Origin: Marinobacter denitrificans
Lineage (GTDB): Bacteria > Pseudomonadota > Gammaproteobacteria > Pseudomonadales > Oleiphilaceae
NCBI RefSeq assembly: GCF_008795955.1
Contig: NZ_VMHN01000013.1
Location: 1 to 64,000, forward strand
Reading direction: 5' to 3'
DNA: 64,000 nucleotides
Under the pieces are notes generated by a model that was not told the origin of the DNA, did not search any database, and saw only the letters and a list, made by a program, of their open reading frames with translations. Of this stretch, positions 23,489-32,414 are shown piece after piece; position 1 is the first letter of the stretch, and the number at the start of each line of letters is the position of its first letter. Position numbers and translations under genes: made by a program.

Positions 23489-24535
23489 TTATTCGATAAG
23501 CCCTTTCTCACGATAGAAACGTTCAGCCCCTGGGTGCAGAGGGAGGTTCATCGGATTCCACACCATCATCTCAAGCCCAAAGTTACGCAGCGAAGAGTGA
23601 ATGGACCGGACCCGATCAATATTCTTACTAATGGCCGTCAGGAATTTGTAGACAGTCTCTTCGGATACATGCTCTCCGGCCTGTATCGAGTTCCACATTT
23701 TTTGCGTAGGGCTGTCTTCCTCAATGAAGGGACTGATGCCAGCTGGTGCAATATAAAGGTCATAGTCCCACTTCTCGGCCGCGGCCTCCATTTTGTCGCG
23801 GTCAATATCGATCCATTTCAAAGGGCGGTTGTTGTGGATTTCTTCTAATCGTGAGTCGGGCATGAACCGGCCATTGATAAAGACATCCGCGCGGCCATCG
23901 GCCAACGCATCCATTCCAATACCTGAATTGCCACGTATAACGGAACCTCCCCAATCTTTAACGTCGTCCATGGAGAACCCATATTCGTTAAAGATGTGTT
24001 CGTACATCGCGACAGTTGACTGGAGGTTGGCCTCGGTATTCACCGCAATCGTCATTGGCGGCTTTTTCTCGGCAATATCGGCCATCGATTCAATACCATG
24101 CTCTTCGGACCACTCTTCAGTCATCAGATAATGAACGGTCAATTCGTTATGAGTGGTCATTACATGAAAAATCTGGCCTTCCAGTGGCTCTCGGAATGGA
24201 GCTGTCCCTTCCAGAGCATACTGAACTTCCACTGCGCCACTAGCGCCAGCAAAATCAGCATTGCCACGTGTGATTTCAAGAAGACTGCCTGCAGGAGACC
24301 CCGGCCTGAATTCAGCAGCAGAACCAGGGTATTCATCCCTTACAATCCCGTTTAAGGCTTCGAAAACAACACGCGAGTAACCTCGTGCACTTCCTCCTGT
24401 AGCGGTATAACTGATCGGATCGTTATCCTGGAATTTTTCCTGCGCCAAGGCCGCTCCTGATCCCGCTGTTGCCAATACACCACACGAGAGCAGTACACCA
24501 AGGCCAGCTACTTTCAGTTTCTTTTCAAAAGTCAT
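23489..24535 (-). CDS. TAXI-family TRAP solute-binding protein
   Basis: A 348-residue periplasmic receptor with a signal peptide ending in AALAQ. The mature part begins with the TAXI pattern SYTATGGSARGYSRVVFEAL, followed by RPGSPAGSLLEITRGNADFA and LADGRADVFINGRFMPDSRL. AAGGAGTAAC lies directly upstream of the ATG. It delivers an organic acid or similar solute to the adjacent fused permease. The product of 40450-41499 is a clear paralogue (shared VxLHPGAERFYRE C-terminus). Confidence 0.9.
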   Translation of the reverse strand: MTFEKKLKVAGLGVLLSCGVLATAGSGAALAQEKFQDNDPISYTATGGSARGYSRVVFEALNGIVRDEYPGSAAEFRPGSPAGSLLEITRGNADFAGASGAVEVQYALEGTAPFREPLEGQIFHVMTTHNELTVHYLMTEEWSEEHGIESMADIAEKKPPMTIAVNTEANLQSTVAMYEHIFNEYGFSMDDVKDWGGSVIRGNSGIGMDALADGRADVFINGRFMPDSRLEEIHNNRPLKWIDIDRDKMEAAAEKWDYDLYIAPAGISPFIEEDSPTQKMWNSIQAGEHVSEETVYKFLTAISKNIDRVRSIHSSLRNFGLEMMVWNPMNLPLHPGAERFYREKGLIE

Positions 24536-24619
24536 GTGTTACTCCTTATTGTTTTTGTCCGAGTTAGGACGACACTGCACTCTCTTTATTAACGGAAAGA
24601 GAAACCGCTCTTCAGGCAC

Positions 24620-25450
24620 TTACTCAGGCACTCCCCCAAGAATTGTCACTCGCCGCAGCCAGCGACGCTCCGCCGGATCAAAATCCCGGCGGGCGTGCAA
24701 TGTGCACCGGTTGTCCCAAAGCAACAGGTCTCCCACCTGCCACTCGTGGACATAGGAAATATCTGGCTGGGAAATGCTTTCAAACATCACATTGAGAAGG
24801 GTTTCACTTTCATCAGAGTCAAGACCTTCTATTGAATGGGTCATCAGTTTATTGACGAACAAACTCTTGCGGCCGGTGGCCGGGTGTGTCCGTGCAATCG
24901 GATGGGCCTGCGAAATGCCGTCCTCTATACTGACCATGTTCTTCCGGTCCGTGACATAGCCACCACGATCATAAACATTGATTGCCCTAAGACCCTCGAT
25001 CCTGGACTTGACGGACTCTGGCAACCGCTCGTAGGCCATGTAGCCATTGGCAAACACCGTTTCTCCGCCTTTCGAGGGAATCTCGATGGCGTAAAGCATG
25101 GTGCCTTTGGCCGGACGTTGCTGGTAGCACTGATCGATATGAAATTCCATTTCACCGAGTGGCAAGGCGCCTTCGCTCTTGCCTTCTTCTTTCAGGTTAC
25201 CGATGTACATCACCGCCGGGTGATTACCCTGGTACTCGGGCACGTGAACTTCCGCCAGCTCGCCGAACCGGCGGGCGAACGCCACTTGCTGATCTTCTTC
25301 AGGCAGGTTCTGATTGCGAAGCAGAATCACCTGATACCGGTGCCACGCCTCAATAATCGTGGCAAATTCCGCATCCGTGACTTTGCTGACATCAACACCA
25401 CGAATCTCGGCCCCAAGGGCCGGGGAGCAAGGCACTATTTCAATACTCAT
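24620..25450 (-). CDS. TauD/TfdA-family 2-oxoglutarate-dependent dioxygenase
   Basis: A 276-residue non-haem iron dioxygenase. The facial triad is His104 and Asp106 in EMEFHIDQCY, and His252 in CTLHARRDFDP; the Arg cluster in ERRWLRRVTI (262-267) would bind the 2-oxoglutarate carboxylate. N-terminal EIRGVDVSKVTDAEF and VILLRNQNLPEEDQ are typical. Relatives hydroxylate taurine, alkylsulfonates or aryloxyacids so that the product falls apart into an aldehyde or ketone plus the leaving group. An aldehyde dehydrogenase immediately upstream in the operon fits. Substrate not determinable. Confidence 0.9.
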   Translation of the reverse strand: MSIEIVPCSPALGAEIRGVDVSKVTDAEFATIIEAWHRYQVILLRNQNLPEEDQQVAFARRFGELAEVHVPEYQGNHPAVMYIGNLKEEGKSEGALPLGEMEFHIDQCYQQRPAKGTMLYAIEIPSKGGETVFANGYMAYERLPESVKSRIEGLRAINVYDRGGYVTDRKNMVSIEDGISQAHPIARTHPATGRKSLFVNKLMTHSIEGLDSDESETLLNVMFESISQPDISYVHEWQVGDLLLWDNRCTLHARRDFDPAERRWLRRVTILGGVPE

Positions 25451-25470
25451 ACAAACAACTCCTGCCTGAA

Positions 25471-26922
25471 TTAATTCAATGCCAGATGGACGGTTTTGGT
25501 CTCTGTATAGGAAAGTAGCTCTTCAATGCCCTCCTCCCGTCCAAGACCACTGTTACCCATGCCACCAAACGGTGTTCCAAGGTGATGTGCCGAAAATCCA
25601 TTCACCCACACATAACCAGCCTTGATCCGGCGGATGCACCGCGTCGCTGCATTGAGATCGTTCGTCCAGATGGCAGCGGTAAGCCCGTACTCCGTGCTGT
25701 TGGCAATGCGTATTGCCTCGTCTTCATCCTTCCAGCGGAAAACGGACAGCACAGGCCCGAAAATTTCTTCGTGCCCTATTCGCATCTCCGGAGTCACATC
25801 GGCAAATATTGTAGGCTGGTGCCAGTAGCCGCGTTCAAACTGAGCGCCTGGCGGGCGCTCTCCACCACTCATCAGTCGCGCACCATCCTCATGAGCGGTA
25901 CGCACATAATGTTCAACCTTGTCCAACTGCATTCGGGAATTCATAGGCCCCATTTGAGAGTCAGGATCCAGCGGATCACCAATCACCAACCGCTCTGTTT
26001 TTTCAACAATGCGCTTAAGAACCTCGTCATAGAGGGATTCGTGAACGAGTAACCGACTGCAAGAGCCACAGGATTGTCCCTGCCAGGCGAAATTCATTGC
26101 TGATACCGCCGCTGTCGCCGCAACTTCGGGATCGATATCAGGGAAAATGAGCATTGGGTTTTTGCCACCCAATTCGAGGCTGACATGCTTTACAGATACT
26201 TCGGCGGCCGCCTTCTGAATGGCCAGACCAGTTGGAACAGAACCAATGAACGCGAGGCGCTTGACCTCCGGGTGGCGAACAATTGCATCACCCGCCACCG
26301 TTCCTAAACCGGTGATAATATTGACCAGTCCAGGCGGCAGTTCATCCCGGCAAATTTCTGCCAGAATGCCAGCGGAAAGGGAACTCGACTCGGGTGGCTT
26401 GATGATAATTGCGTTACCTGCCATCAGAGGAGCAGCCATCCTGGAAAGTGCGAACATAATGGGGTGATTGAATGGTATGATTCGTCCGACAACGCCGTAT
26501 GGTTCCCGCAGAGAAAAGTGCAGATTACTCTGGCTGGCAGGAATCGTACTGCCTTTAAGCTCAAGCCCAAGGCCCGCGTAATATTCCAGGACCTTGATAC
26601 CCATTCCCACGTCACCGCGCATTTTGGTGATGGTGTTGCCCGTATCAAGAACTTCCAGTTTCAGAATTTCCTCTGCTCGCTCGGCAACCCTGGCTGCCAC
26701 TGCGCGAAGCCGCTCTGCCCTGTGGGATATTTCGGTGTTCGCCCATTCAAGTTGGGCTCGAGTAGCCGCCACCACAGCGCGGTCTACATCTACCTTGTCA
26801 CCGGCCGGAATCCGACCGATCACTTCTTCTGTAGCAGGATTCAGCGAATCCAGCGTTTTTCCACTGGCGGCTTCAACCAGCTCACCATCAATCAACATCA
26901 AGGTCGTTTGGACATCTGTCAT
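25471..26922 (-). CDS. NAD(P)-dependent aldehyde dehydrogenase
   Basis: Class I/II ALDH-superfamily enzyme of about 483 residues. Conserved IIPFNHPIMFALSRMAAPL and IIKPPESSSL, the general-base motif LELGGKNPML, and catalytic Cys in WQGQSCGSCSRL, with EIFGPVLSVFRW near the end. The frame is open to 26976, but ATG 26922 (MTDVQTTLMLIDGE) begins the family's normal N-terminus and has GGAG upstream. It probably oxidises the aldehyde made by the adjacent TauD-type dioxygenase. The ALDH encoded at 30082-31566 is closely similar, implying duplication across the divergent promoter. Confidence 0.93.
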   Translation of the reverse strand: MTDVQTTLMLIDGELVEAASGKTLDSLNPATEEVIGRIPAGDKVDVDRAVVAATRAQLEWANTEISHRAERLRAVAARVAERAEEILKLEVLDTGNTITKMRGDVGMGIKVLEYYAGLGLELKGSTIPASQSNLHFSLREPYGVVGRIIPFNHPIMFALSRMAAPLMAGNAIIIKPPESSSLSAGILAEICRDELPPGLVNIITGLGTVAGDAIVRHPEVKRLAFIGSVPTGLAIQKAAAEVSVKHVSLELGGKNPMLIFPDIDPEVAATAAVSAMNFAWQGQSCGSCSRLLVHESLYDEVLKRIVEKTERLVIGDPLDPDSQMGPMNSRMQLDKVEHYVRTAHEDGARLMSGGERPPGAQFERGYWHQPTIFADVTPEMRIGHEEIFGPVLSVFRWKDEDEAIRIANSTEYGLTAAIWTNDLNAATRCIRRIKAGYVWVNGFSAHHLGTPFGGMGNSGLGREEGIEELLSYTETKTVHLALN

Positions 26923-26953
26923 TTTCTTGTGCTCCGATTCAGCTTTTTCATAC

Positions 26954-27730
26954 TCAATGCATGGACTTCCCGCCATCGACGTTAATCGTCTGGCCGGTTA
27001 TGAAGTCGCTGGCGGGGGAGAGCAGGAAAAGGACCGTTCCAACCAGATCCTCAGGTGTCTGGGGCCGCTTCAGAGCGCGCTGCTGATTGTATTCGTCACT
27101 CAGGTAGCTGGTGCTTGAGGATGCCAGTTGGGTATCGCTTAGCGTCAGTCCTGGCATAACAACATTGACATTTATGCCGTCATCCCCGACTTCACGGGCC
27201 AAGGCCCTGGAAAAGCCGATAACACCCGCCTTCGCTGAGGTGTAATGAAGCCGGTTAGGCGTACCCTCAAGAACACGGCTGGATGAGACGTTGATGATCT
27301 TGCCGCACTTTTGAGCCTTCATGTGTGGATAAACCGCGCGACAAACCGTCAACAAACCGCGGAGATCAACAGCCATCACTCGGTCCCACTCTTCCGTGGG
27401 AATTTCAAGCCAGGAACGGCGAGGCAGAGAACTCATCAAAGATGCGTTATTCACAACACCATCAATTCGACCAAAGGCCTCCATGGTTTTCTTGGCCATG
27501 GCCGCGACACTTTCTTCATTGGAAATATCGGTAGTGACAGCAATGGCGTCACCGCCGGAGTCCCGCAATTCCGCGGCAGTCGTCTCCGCTTCCTCCCCAT
27601 GAATATCCGCGATAACAACCTTCATACCAGCGTCCACGCACGATTTGGCATAAACCTTGCCAATCCCACGCCCCCCACCAGTGATGATCACTGTGCGTCC
27701 TTCAAGATCAAAAAGCTTATTAGAGCCCAT
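26954..27730 (-). CDS. Short-chain dehydrogenase/reductase
   Basis: Classical SDR of 258 residues. Cofactor motif TGGGRGIGKVYAKS, VADIHGEE after beta-2 (Asp suggests NAD preference), NNAS, catalytic Ser in INVSSSRVLEG and YTSAK catalytic Tyr-Lys, ending TGQTINVDGGKSMH. The frame is open to 27778, but ATG 27730 follows GGGGGTGG. First gene of the long minus-strand operon. It likely interconverts an alcohol and a ketone or aldehyde on the pathway shared with the dioxygenase and ALDH. Confidence 0.92.
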   Translation of the reverse strand: MGSNKLFDLEGRTVIITGGGRGIGKVYAKSCVDAGMKVVIADIHGEEAETTAAELRDSGGDAIAVTTDISNEESVAAMAKKTMEAFGRIDGVVNNASLMSSLPRRSWLEIPTEEWDRVMAVDLRGLLTVCRAVYPHMKAQKCGKIINVSSSRVLEGTPNRLHYTSAKAGVIGFSRALAREVGDDGINVNVVMPGLTLSDTQLASSSTSYLSDEYNQQRALKRPQTPEDLVGTVLFLLSPASDFITGQTINVDGGKSMH

Positions 27731-28254
27731 TGAGCCACCCCCTATGATTGTCTTTATTGTGCGTAATCTGCTGGTCAATGCCCGCCTGACTCCTCAGAGC
27801 CATTAAAGCTACCAACCATGTTCTTTATTATTGAGATACTATTTTGTTTTGTGAAACCTGAGTCTAAAATTATACAAACGGCTTCAGGTGTCAACCATTA
27901 ATTGGAAATCGGAAACAATAAATAGCTCAGAGGCGGGAGACGTATGAACAATTATTATTTTGTATTATTTTCATATGGTTTATGGCGGCACATCTTCTGT
28001 ATTTACTCTATTAAATAACTATACATATCTCACTTTACTAAAGACTTATTACTTTTCGTGAATAAGTATTACAAGCACTTTATTCTATAGCTACATAGGG
28101 CCCCCGAGGAATACCCAAATTTCACCGTGCCTTGCGCAAGGACACACCTCACTTCGAGGCTTGACGTACACAACACCTGACGGTACCTTTCGACTATACC
28201 ATAGTGAAATTATCTCTCGCTTAATGATAAAAACACAAAAATCAGGAACAGAAA
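27731..28254. promoter_or_regulatory. Divergent control region between the two large operons
   Basis: 524 AT-rich bases without a credible gene. On the minus strand perfect TTGACA (27889-27894) and TATAAT (27869-27874) hexamers face the SDR gene, but with an unusually short 14-base spacer. The repeat ACCTGA/TCAGGT (27856-27861 and 27884-27889) brackets the -10 region. Nearer the plus-strand operon lies the perfect 12-base palindrome CCTTGCGCAAGG (28130-28141). These are candidate sites for the IclR or another regulator. No clear plus-strand -10/-35 pair was found. Confidence 0.5.
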
Positions 28255-30048
28255 ATGGTTGCCGAAAACACGGGAAATACACCCTCTCGCCCCCTGCCAC
28301 CGTCATCTGAAAAGCTGGAATGGGGCAGCGATGCCGTGGCCTGGACACTCAGGTCGTTACCAATCGACTTCATTGCGCTCAATCCCGGGGCCAGCTACCG
28401 AGGCCTCCACGACAGCCTGGTTAACGTTCTTGAGGATACAGCTCCGGAAATGCTGGTGTGTCTTCATGAAGAGCATGCCGTTGCCATGGCTCACGGCTAC
28501 GCCAAGGTAACCGGACGACCCATGGCAGTCGCCCTTCACAGCAATGTCGGCCTGATGCATGGCAGTATGGCCATATACAATGCGTGGTGTGACCGCGCAC
28601 CCATGCTGATCCTTGGCGCTAACGGACCGGTTGATGCAAACCTGAGACGCCCCTGGATTGACTGGATACACACCTCACAAGATCAGGCTGCCCTCATCCG
28701 TCCTTTCATCAAGTGGGATAATCAGCCCGCGTCGGTTGAAGCCGCTATGGAGTCCATTCTGAGAGCGTGGCAAGCGACCATCCGGCAGCCGCGGGGACCG
28801 GTATATATCTGCCTTGATGTAAGTTTGCAGGAAAAGGCACTTGATAAGCCGTTATCAACGCCCGATCCGACACGCTTCATGCCAGGCGAACCACCAGTGC
28901 CCTCAGCAAAAGAATTGGATACAGCGGCGAACATGATTCGTAAGGCCAGGAATCCCGTGATTCTTGCAGGCAGGGTTTCCCGGAGTTCCACGGACTGGGG
29001 TAAGCGGATAGAGTTAGCTGAAAAACTTGGCGCTACCGTGATGACCGACCTCAAAATCGCAGCTGCCTTCCCAACGGATCACCTCCTCCACCCTTTACCA
29101 CCGGCATTCCGGCTCGATAACGCGGCCATCCAGCTATTATCCGGGGCTGATCTGATTATCAGCCTCGACTGGCTGGATCTTGGCGGAACGTTGTATACGG
29201 TTTGGCCCGATGGCAAGCCTTCGGCAAAGATTATCCACGCCTCGCTGGACGATTACGCCATGAATGGCTGGGCGATGAATCATCAGCGTATGGCTCCGGT
29301 GGATCTGACTCTCGACGGCACGCCAGAGAGTGCGGTGGATGGCCTGCTTGAACGAATCGAATCAACCGCAACGATCAAAGTGCAAAATGCTCACAAGCGG
29401 CCGGCAATGCCACAACAAACTGGTGCTTTCGATCTGCTGGCACTGGCAACCACACTGACGTCGACACTCAACGATCGGGAAGTCAGTTATCTGCGCCTGC
29501 CCCTTGGCTGGCCCTCCGCCACCAATACCTTTAAGCACCCACTGGATTATCTCGGTTATGACGGCGGTGCCGGTATCGGCTCAGGACCGGGAATGGTGAT
29601 TGGCAGCGCACTGGGCCTCAAAGGCTCATCACGATTGCCAGTAGCGGTTCTGGGCGACGGTGACCTTATGATGGGTGCCAACGCCCTATGGACTGCCGCA
29701 CGTTACGGAATTCCCGTGCTGATTATTGTTGCAAATAACCGCGGCTACTATAACGACGTCGCCCACCAGGAAGCCGTCGCTATCAACAGGAACCGTGACG
29801 TTGAGAACAAGTGGGTCGGCCAGCGACTAGATGACCCGGCAATCGACCTGGCCTCCATCGCCAGGGCCCAAGGTTTTCAGGCTGAAGGCCCCATCCTCGA
29901 TGAACGTTCCTTTAAAACTGCTCTGGAAAAAGCCATTACCACCGTTGAAAACGGCCAGCCAGCGCTTCTCGATGTTGTCGTCAAGGCGGGCTACATGAGC
30001 GGCGTAGTTGATTTCAATAGTGATTCCCATTCAGACGACGGCAACTGA
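28255..30048 (+). CDS. ThDP-dependent enzyme, 2-oxoacid decarboxylase/acetolactate synthase superfamily
   Basis: A 597-residue ThDP enzyme with the three usual domains. The N-terminal pyrimidine-binding domain has the activating Glu in CLHEEHAVAMAHGYAKVTG (Glu72). The central domain covers about 200-340. The C-terminal cofactor domain carries GDGDLMMGANALWTAARYG through ANN (467-495), the ThDP/Mg motif. NPGASYRGLHDSL and LHSNVGLMHGSMAIYNAW resemble benzoylformate decarboxylase-type proteins more than true acetolactate synthases; no FAD-dependent partner or small subunit is near. The following ALDH suggests decarboxylation of a 2-oxoacid to an aldehyde, then oxidation. Confidence 0.85.
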   Translation: MVAENTGNTPSRPLPPSSEKLEWGSDAVAWTLRSLPIDFIALNPGASYRGLHDSLVNVLEDTAPEMLVCLHEEHAVAMAHGYAKVTGRPMAVALHSNVGLMHGSMAIYNAWCDRAPMLILGANGPVDANLRRPWIDWIHTSQDQAALIRPFIKWDNQPASVEAAMESILRAWQATIRQPRGPVYICLDVSLQEKALDKPLSTPDPTRFMPGEPPVPSAKELDTAANMIRKARNPVILAGRVSRSSTDWGKRIELAEKLGATVMTDLKIAAAFPTDHLLHPLPPAFRLDNAAIQLLSGADLIISLDWLDLGGTLYTVWPDGKPSAKIIHASLDDYAMNGWAMNHQRMAPVDLTLDGTPESAVDGLLERIESTATIKVQNAHKRPAMPQQTGAFDLLALATTLTSTLNDREVSYLRLPLGWPSATNTFKHPLDYLGYDGGAGIGSGPGMVIGSALGLKGSSRLPVAVLGDGDLMMGANALWTAARYGIPVLIIVANNRGYYNDVAHQEAVAINRNRDVENKWVGQRLDDPAIDLASIARAQGFQAEGPILDERSFKTALEKAITTVENGQPALLDVVVKAGYMSGVVDFNSDSHSDDGN

Positions 30049-30081
30049 ACAACTACTAATAATTAAAGGGAGCCACCCAAA

Positions 30082-31566
30082 ATGACCAACCAAGACAAAA
30101 CAATCACACATGAATTGGTACTGCCGCGAAATCGCGGCCTATACTACGGCGGTGCCTGGCACAAAGCGTCCCTTGGCCGCCGGATCCCGGTGACCAACCC
30201 GGCCGATGGCAGTAGCCTTGGTGACGTGGACGAAGCAACCGCCGAAGATATAAACCTCGCCGTGAAAGCAGCCCGCGTCGCACAACCGGCGTGGCGCGCC
30301 TTAGCGCCCACCCAGCGTGCGGCTGCCGTACGGAAGATGGCACAGAAGGTTCGTGACCACGCGGAAGAACTTGCGTTACTTGACGCCTTGGACTGCGGCA
30401 ATCCTCGTTCCGCAATGGTTGGGGATATGCAGGTAGGTGCTCATCTGCTGGATTACTTTGCCGGGCTGGCCACGGAGCTTAAAGGCGAAACCATTCCAAC
30501 GGCCGAGGGCCAACTGAATTATGTCGTGCGCCAGCCGCTGGGGGTGGTAGCACGCATTGTTCCATTCAATCACCCCGCGATGTTTGTCTGTGCAAAAATC
30601 GCAGCGCCTTTGATTGCAGGCAACAGCGTGATCATCAAACCAAGTGAACACACGCCATTGTCGGCGTTGAGACTGGCTGAGTTGTTTGATGGTTTACTAC
30701 CCGCCGGGGTTCTCAACATCGTCAACGGTCAGATTGAAGCGGGAGCCTCACTCTCTGAACACGAGCACGTGGACAATATCAGCCTGGTGGGAAGTATTCC
30801 AACCGGCAAAGCCGTCTGTCGTGCCGCCGCCAATACCCTGAAAAGCACACTGATGGAACTCGGTGGCAAGAACGCCATGGTGGTGTTTCCCGATGCCGAT
30901 CCGAACAAGGCAGCGACCAGCGCAGTCCACGGTATGAACTTTGGTTGGACCGCCGGCCAATCCTGTGGATCCACCAGTCGTCTCTTCCTCCACGACAGCA
31001 TTTACGAAGACGTTCTTGAACGGATTATCGAACAAACCAATGCGATCAAACCGGGGCTCCCCGACAAAGTGGAAACAGAAATGGGCTGCCTGTCCAGTAA
31101 AGCTCAGTTTGACAAGGTCATGGAGTACATAAATATTGGCAAATCCGAGGGTGCGCGTTTGGTAAGCGGGGGCACCCGGCCCGAGGAGCCAGAGCTGGCC
31201 AATGGCTACTTCGTTCGACCAACCGTGTTCGCCGACGTAACTCGGGATATGCGTATAGCTCGCGAGGAAATATTCGGGCCTGTACTTTCTGTTATCCGCT
31301 GGTCGGACGAACAGACCGTTCTCGATATGGTCAATGAGCTGGAGTTCGGCCTGACTGCATCAGTATGGACCAGAGACCTTGCGAGTGCTCACAGAGCAGC
31401 CAACATGCTCAACGTTGGGTACGTGTGGATAAACGGCTCCAGTGCTCACATACCCGGTGCTCCTTTTGGTGGCACGAAACAATCCGGACTCGGGCGTGAA
31501 GAGTGCCTTGAAGAGCTTTTCACATTCACCCAGGCAAAAAATGTCAACGTCACCCTGGAGCCCTGA
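30082..31566 (+). CDS. NAD(P)-dependent aldehyde dehydrogenase
   Basis: A 494-residue ALDH. General base Glu259 in LMELGGKNAMVVF and catalytic Cys295 in TAGQSCGSTSRLF; IVPFNHPAMFVCAKIAAPL and EIFGPVLSVIRW are also typical. GGGAG precedes the ATG. It follows the ThDP enzyme by 33 bases, and the ABC ATPase starts two bases after its stop codon. Likely role: oxidation of the aldehyde produced by the ThDP decarboxylase. Paralogue of the ALDH at 25471-26922, with the same GQSCGS-SRL active-site wording. Confidence 0.93.
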   Translation: MTNQDKTITHELVLPRNRGLYYGGAWHKASLGRRIPVTNPADGSSLGDVDEATAEDINLAVKAARVAQPAWRALAPTQRAAAVRKMAQKVRDHAEELALLDALDCGNPRSAMVGDMQVGAHLLDYFAGLATELKGETIPTAEGQLNYVVRQPLGVVARIVPFNHPAMFVCAKIAAPLIAGNSVIIKPSEHTPLSALRLAELFDGLLPAGVLNIVNGQIEAGASLSEHEHVDNISLVGSIPTGKAVCRAAANTLKSTLMELGGKNAMVVFPDADPNKAATSAVHGMNFGWTAGQSCGSTSRLFLHDSIYEDVLERIIEQTNAIKPGLPDKVETEMGCLSSKAQFDKVMEYINIGKSEGARLVSGGTRPEEPELANGYFVRPTVFADVTRDMRIAREEIFGPVLSVIRWSDEQTVLDMVNELEFGLTASVWTRDLASAHRAANMLNVGYVWINGSSAHIPGAPFGGTKQSGLGREECLEELFTFTQAKNVNVTLEP

Positions 31567-31567
31567 C

Positions 31568-32362
31568 ATGACAGCTACTCTTGAAGTAAGGAATGTCTCG
31601 AAAACGTTTGAGTCCGATAACGGGGATCGGATCCAGGCACTGGCACCCGCCAATCTTGGGGTTAAGCAAGGTGAGTTTCTTTCAATCATTGGCCCCAGCG
31701 GTTGTGGGAAATCTACTCTCTTTAACATAATCGGCGGCATGATACCGCCGGATTCCGGAGAGGTTATTGTAAATGGCGTATCTGTCTCCGGTCCCCATAA
31801 GGACATTGGCATGGTGTTTCAGGAAGAATCCACTTTTCCCTGGCGCACGGTGCTCGACAATGTCGCTTTCTCCCTCGAAGTTGCTGGGATGGAGAAAAAA
31901 GAGCGACTGGAAAAAGCTCGCCACTTTGTGGAACTGGTTGGTTTAACCGGATTTGAGCACCATTTCCCCCACCAACTGTCTGGAGGCATGCGCCAACGCA
32001 CTGCCATTGCACGCACCCTGGCCTCGGAACCACGTATTCTGTTAATGGACGAACCTTTCGGGGCACTGGATGAGCAAACGCGGCTGTTGCTTGGGGACAA
32101 GCTACTTAAGATCTGCGATGCACTAAAGCAGACCACAATGCTCATTACTCACAATATTACTGAGGCTGTACAACTTAGTGACAGAGTGGCGGTCATGTCT
32201 TACCGCCCAGGCACCATCATGCGAACTATCGACATTGAACTACCGCGACCGCGAGATTCAGAACTTATTTCTACTGACAAATTTGCCGGCTACGTTGGGC
32301 GAATCTGGGAAGATCTGCGCATGGAGGCGGACAGAGGAATGAAAGCCGCCGGTGAAGCGTGA
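31568..32362 (+). CDS. ABC transporter ATP-binding protein (NitT/TauT/SsuB type)
   Basis: A 264-residue ATPase. Walker A GPSGCGKST (42-50), Q-loop MVFQEESTFPW, signature LSGGMRQRTAIARTL, Walker B ILLMDEPFGALDEQ, switch His in LITHNITEAV. These wordings, and LMDEPFGALDEQTR in particular, are those of nitrate/sulfonate/taurine importers. ATG 31568 was chosen over an upstream in-frame start inside the ALDH gene because homology begins at MTATLEVRNVSKTFE. It powers the two permeases encoded at 33370-34907. Confidence 0.92.
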   Translation: MTATLEVRNVSKTFESDNGDRIQALAPANLGVKQGEFLSIIGPSGCGKSTLFNIIGGMIPPDSGEVIVNGVSVSGPHKDIGMVFQEESTFPWRTVLDNVAFSLEVAGMEKKERLEKARHFVELVGLTGFEHHFPHQLSGGMRQRTAIARTLASEPRILLMDEPFGALDEQTRLLLGDKLLKICDALKQTTMLITHNITEAVQLSDRVAVMSYRPGTIMRTIDIELPRPRDSELISTDKFAGYVGRIWEDLRMEADRGMKAAGEA

Positions 32363-32414
32363 AGCCACCGGAATACTTTGTAACAAAAACAAAAGCATTA
32401 AGGAGAACAATCTG

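Noticed and set aside
28091..28348. Minus-strand 85-codon frame upstream of the ThDP gene
   Set aside because: No Shine-Dalgarno sequence or homology, and it overlaps the start of a strong gene; the region fits a promoter better.
28255..30048. ThDP enzyme as acetolactate synthase or sulfoacetaldehyde acetyltransferase
   Set aside because: There is no regulatory small subunit or phosphotransacetylase nearby, and the N-terminal motifs look closer to benzoylformate decarboxylase-type proteins; I left the function at superfamily level.
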